NCBI GenBank assembly: GCA_004554395.1
Contig: SFMP01000042.1
Coordinates: 1 to 48,242 of the forward strand
Direction of reading: 5' to 3'
Source: Myxococcales bacterium
Lineage (GTDB): Bacteria; Myxococcota_A; Bradymonadia; UBA4248
Length of the DNA stretch: 48,242 nt
Shown: positions 45,634 to 48,242 of the stretch, piece after piece
Layout of the letters: every line of letters begins with the position of its first letter
Position numbering within the stretch: position 1 is the first letter of the stretch
The notes under the pieces: model-generated
What the model saw: only the letters and a program-made list of their open reading frames with translations
Told to the model about the DNA's origin: nothing
Database searches by the model: none
Made by a program: the position numbers and the translations under genes

Positions 45634-45965
45634 TCTTCAGTACCTTGACGGGTGCCGTCGCCACAAACGATGGGCCCGGGGTTAGGTTTGGGATTAGGCG
45701 GCTCGGGATCGGTCGATTTCAACTCGCACGGCATGCCCTCTCGATAGCAGACGTAGCCGGGTTCGACATTGCATTCGGCAGAGCAACCGTCGCCAGAATT
45801 CGCATTTCCGTCGTCGCACGATTCGCCGTCTTCGACTAAACCGTTGCCACAGACGGGGCTTTGTTCGGACGGTAGCGGCGTTACGCCGCTACCGCCTTCG
45901 TCACAACCAAAGAAACCTGCACTCACCATGAGACAGGAGAGGAGCCAAATTCGCTTATTTTTCAT
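45540..45965 (-). pseudogene. N-terminal fragment of the DUF4215/fibro-slime lipoprotein
   Basis: The 141-residue frame starts at ATG 45965 with GAGG upstream. Its lipoprotein signal ends AGFFGCDEGG, so the intact product would be anchored to a membrane. Two complete cysteine repeats follow (CGNGLVEDGESCDDGN and CGDGTRQGTEECDDGN), separated by a Pro/Asn linker. After SECTVEN the frame departs from the repeat consensus (AGIARLGHVY) and stops, while the -1-base alternative continues in register. This locates the lesion to within a few bases of 45571. Confidence 0.85.
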
Positions 45966-46114
45966 CGATAACCTCGCAAAAGAAAAACAAAAAAAGCCAA
46001 GGCCACCGATAGTTATCATTTTTATCGAATGATATCAAACTGTGTATCGGCCCGCGGCATGCGGCGCGAGGATGGGAACGGGCTGAGATCTGGTATCGAT
46101 ATCGCATCTGTTCG

Positions 46115-46143
46115 TTGAAAAGAGGGACAAAACAATGTATACT
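46115..46143 (+). promoter_or_regulatory. Sigma70-type promoter of the terminal lipoprotein gene
   Basis: TTGAAA (46115-46120), a 17-base spacer and TATACT (46138-46143) lie 54 bases before the start codon. A GAGAGG ribosome-binding site is at 46185-46190. This is the best-matching promoter found in the window. Confidence 0.65.
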
Positions 46144-46196
46144 AGGGGATGTTTGATTTGTCTTAGCTAACACAAATCGTTGACGAGAGGTACCGT

Positions 46197-48239
46197 ATGC
46201 GCATGAGACATTTGCTAACATTTCTAATGGCGGCATCTTTAGCCGTTCCCGCTGTATCGTGTAGCGACGACGCAGGTTCGTCGTCGCAAGATGAAACCCC
46301 CGATAATCCCGATAATCCCAATCCCCCCGATCAACCCGACGATCCAGATTTGCCCGATGGTCCGATCGACGATCCGGTCATGCCCGAGGAGGGGTGGAAA
46401 ACGATTCTCATCCCGAATATGGCAACCGACGTCGAAATCGCCAACACGGGCGTGTCGAAGTTATCGGTCATGGCGATTTCGATCGGAGAAGAGACGGCGG
46501 GCGAAGGCGTCGTCGGCGAATTGATTCGATGGGGAATCGAGACGAATCGCGAATCGCTGTCGCTTGGATCGTCGTCGTCGCAGACGCGAGAAGGAGGCGT
46601 TGCCTCGGTCTCCATACGCGGGCTCGGAATCCCCAACGACGTGACAGTCGTCGCACAAAGTCAAAACGCCCCCAAAAACGTACGATTTAACGTCAAAGTG
46701 AGCGATTTGCCCGTTGGGAATCTCGCCGTTAAGGCAAACTACAACGGGCTCGCTCCTGTCGAGAATTACAGCATACACATCTATGACTCGAAAGATTTTT
46801 ACTGTGGCTATTACGATCCGAAAGTCGGCGTCACCGCCGATGCATTGTTCCCTCCGGTCGATGAGTCATTTGCCGAGTTCAAGGGTCTATCGCCGACGCA
46901 GAATTATACGATCGTCGTCAATGGCTATAGTGCGCAAGGGGCTAAAGTTGCATCGGGTTGCCTCGATTCGGGCACGCAAGTCTTCGAAAATCAAACGACA
47001 AACGTCAACGTCTACCTCGATACGATCGATTTATCGCTCAATACGACGTTTAGAGCGCGTAGTTATTTCGATTTGGGAGACGTCGCCAACGCGTTGGGAA
47101 CGGTGGGGCAATTCGTCAAATATGTGACCGATTTTGCCGATAATCCCACGCAAGTCTTATACGATTTATTGTTCGATATTATCAAAGAAGCGATTGGTGG
47201 AACCATCTCTGGTGGTATCGATACCATTCTCAAATACACCGGTCTGAAAGAAAAGCTATTCAATTACCTCAATGGTTTATTGTTACAAAATAAGACGGTC
47301 TGCCAAGTTGGCAATTTTGCATGCCAAATCCGCAACATCATTCGTACGATGGAATTCATGGGCGACCTCGAAATACAAAGAGCAGGACAAGTCGAGCTCA
47401 GAGGTCACAACGCATACGACGGACTGTCCGTGTATTGGCGCGGTGGTTGCGAAACCGACAAGCAGGGCAACTACGTCGATCCGACATGCGGGCGTTATCC
47501 GCTAACGACAAAACAACTCAAGCTCGACACCGACATCTATTTCCTCGAAGGCACGTGGTCGGGGTCGCTTGCCAATGGCTACGACAAGATTTCGATCGAG
47601 TCGCACGAACTCAAACTCGAATACGGCAAAATCGCCGTCTTCCTCATCAATAACGTCGTATTGCCCAAATTGGCGGGTGGCGCAAAGAGCTTTCCCGAAG
47701 CCATCGCCTATTGGATCAATTGCACAGCCGTTGGTCAATGGTTGTCGGAGACGCTTACCTTCTGTGTAAATATTCCCCTCGTTGGTAAAAAATGCGTTAC
47801 TGTTACCCCAGAACAAGCCACGGGTTGGTGTAAGTCGGCCTCCAATACACTTGGATCGGCGCTCGGATTTTTGACGGCAATGGGCGAGCTCCAAAAAGCC
47901 AATTCGAATGTCGAAATCAGCGGAACAGCGCTCGTCATCGATACGAATGCCGACAACGTCGTCGACGACATCCATTCGGGGCGTTGGTCGGGGAGCATGA
48001 CGATCAATACATCGGATGATGCAGGCAATCCGGTGACGACGACGACAGCTGTTCGCGGCATTTGGAGCGCCTATAACGCCGAAAACGTCAAGGCGGGCGA
48101 AGGCGAAGATGAAATTTATTGCTCGACGCCGAAATCGGGCAAAGATTCTGCCGATCAAGTGTGTGGATACCCGACAATCGACATCAATTCGCTCGTCTCT
48201 TCGAACATGTGCAAGAAGTACATTGAGTGCTCGAAGTGA
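46197..48239 (+). CDS. Large lipoprotein of unknown function
   Basis: The 680-residue lipoprotein has a signal ending AVSCSDD. An Asp/Pro/Asn linker (residues ~25-65) typical of outer-membrane-anchored proteins follows, then beta-rich domains (~70-280) with Ig-like spacing. A helical segment (~290-380) resembles a membrane-active or coiled region (FDIIKEAIGGTISGGIDTILKYTGL). The C-terminal part has several Cys pairs and a WSGSLANGYDKISIES / WSGSMTINTSD repeat suggesting a lipocalin-like or beta-sandwich fold. The ATG at 46197 has GAGAGG seven bases upstream; ATG 46203 is possible. It is divergent from the fibro-slime gene and ends three bases before the window does. No family is recognised. 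Confidence 0.72.
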   Translation: MRMRHLLTFLMAASLAVPAVSCSDDAGSSSQDETPDNPDNPNPPDQPDDPDLPDGPIDDPVMPEEGWKTILIPNMATDVEIANTGVSKLSVMAISIGEETAGEGVVGELIRWGIETNRESLSLGSSSSQTREGGVASVSIRGLGIPNDVTVVAQSQNAPKNVRFNVKVSDLPVGNLAVKANYNGLAPVENYSIHIYDSKDFYCGYYDPKVGVTADALFPPVDESFAEFKGLSPTQNYTIVVNGYSAQGAKVASGCLDSGTQVFENQTTNVNVYLDTIDLSLNTTFRARSYFDLGDVANALGTVGQFVKYVTDFADNPTQVLYDLLFDIIKEAIGGTISGGIDTILKYTGLKEKLFNYLNGLLLQNKTVCQVGNFACQIRNIIRTMEFMGDLEIQRAGQVELRGHNAYDGLSVYWRGGCETDKQGNYVDPTCGRYPLTTKQLKLDTDIYFLEGTWSGSLANGYDKISIESHELKLEYGKIAVFLINNVVLPKLAGGAKSFPEAIAYWINCTAVGQWLSETLTFCVNIPLVGKKCVTVTPEQATGWCKSASNTLGSALGFLTAMGELQKANSNVEISGTALVIDTNADNVVDDIHSGRWSGSMTINTSDDAGNPVTTTTAVRGIWSAYNAENVKAGEGEDEIYCSTPKSGKDSADQVCGYPTIDINSLVSSNMCKKYIECSK

Positions 48240-48242
48240 GGG

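Overview
The window looks like chromosomal DNA from a diderm bacterium of the former Deltaproteobacteria, most likely a Myxococcota- or Bradymonadales-like lineage. The evidence is a MlaF/E/D lipid-transport operon, FadL-type and other outer-membrane barrels, about ten lipoproteins with lipoboxes, DUF4215-type 'Myxococcus cysteine-rich' repeats joined to a fibro-slime domain, and a Cache-like membrane protein resembling the MXAN_5187 group. This placement is inferred from gene content. No rRNA or tRNA gene was seen.

Layout. 0-3.3 kb: tandem and palindromic repeats, then leuS with its terminator. 3.3-7.1 kb: a large modular peptidoglycan hydrolase whose stop codon coincides with the left end of an IS3-family element (5616-7053). 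7.2-13.3 kb: a 54-bp repeat array, then a co-oriented run of mlaE (STAS-fused), mlaF, mlaD, a PqiC-like lipoprotein and a probable outer-membrane barrel protein, which could together span the envelope as a lipid-transport machine. 13.4-16.3 kb: a secreted calcineurin-like phosphoesterase. 16.5-19.7 kb (minus): two unrecognised helical lipoproteins in an operon. 19.9-21.6 kb (minus): glnS. 21.9-24.3 kb: a BtuF-like binding lipoprotein overlapping a GldA/NosF-type ATPase and followed by an ABC-2 permease. 24.5-29.4 kb (minus): a FadL-family porin and an 1124-residue lipoprotein. 29.8-32.4 kb: a GldG-like ABC auxiliary protein, the expected partner of the ABC-2 genes about 5.5 kb upstream, and a small unknown protein. 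32.4-35.8 kb (minus): tandem paralogous Cys-rich lipoproteins, each of 568 residues. 36.3-41.6 kb: a lytic transglycosylase lipoprotein, the MXAN_5187-like membrane protein and ttcA. 41.6-41.8 kb: five GC-rich hairpins. 41.8-46.0 kb (minus): a giant DUF4215/fibro-slime lipoprotein broken by an apparent one-base deletion. 46.2-48.2 kb: another large lipoprotein behind a good sigma70-type promoter.

Housekeeping genes (leuS, glnS, ttcA) are islands in a region mainly concerned with building and decorating the cell envelope. A family of short palindromic elements recurs between genes (around 0.16, 2.9-3.2, 7.2-7.4, 24.3-24.4 and 36.0-36.2 kb), sometimes locally amplified and sometimes followed by a T-run. 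The strongest candidates for undescribed biology are this repeat family, the MCE operon with its own putative outer-membrane partner, the hybrid BtuF/ABC-2/GldG-like transporter, and the expanding Cys-rich surface lipoproteins.
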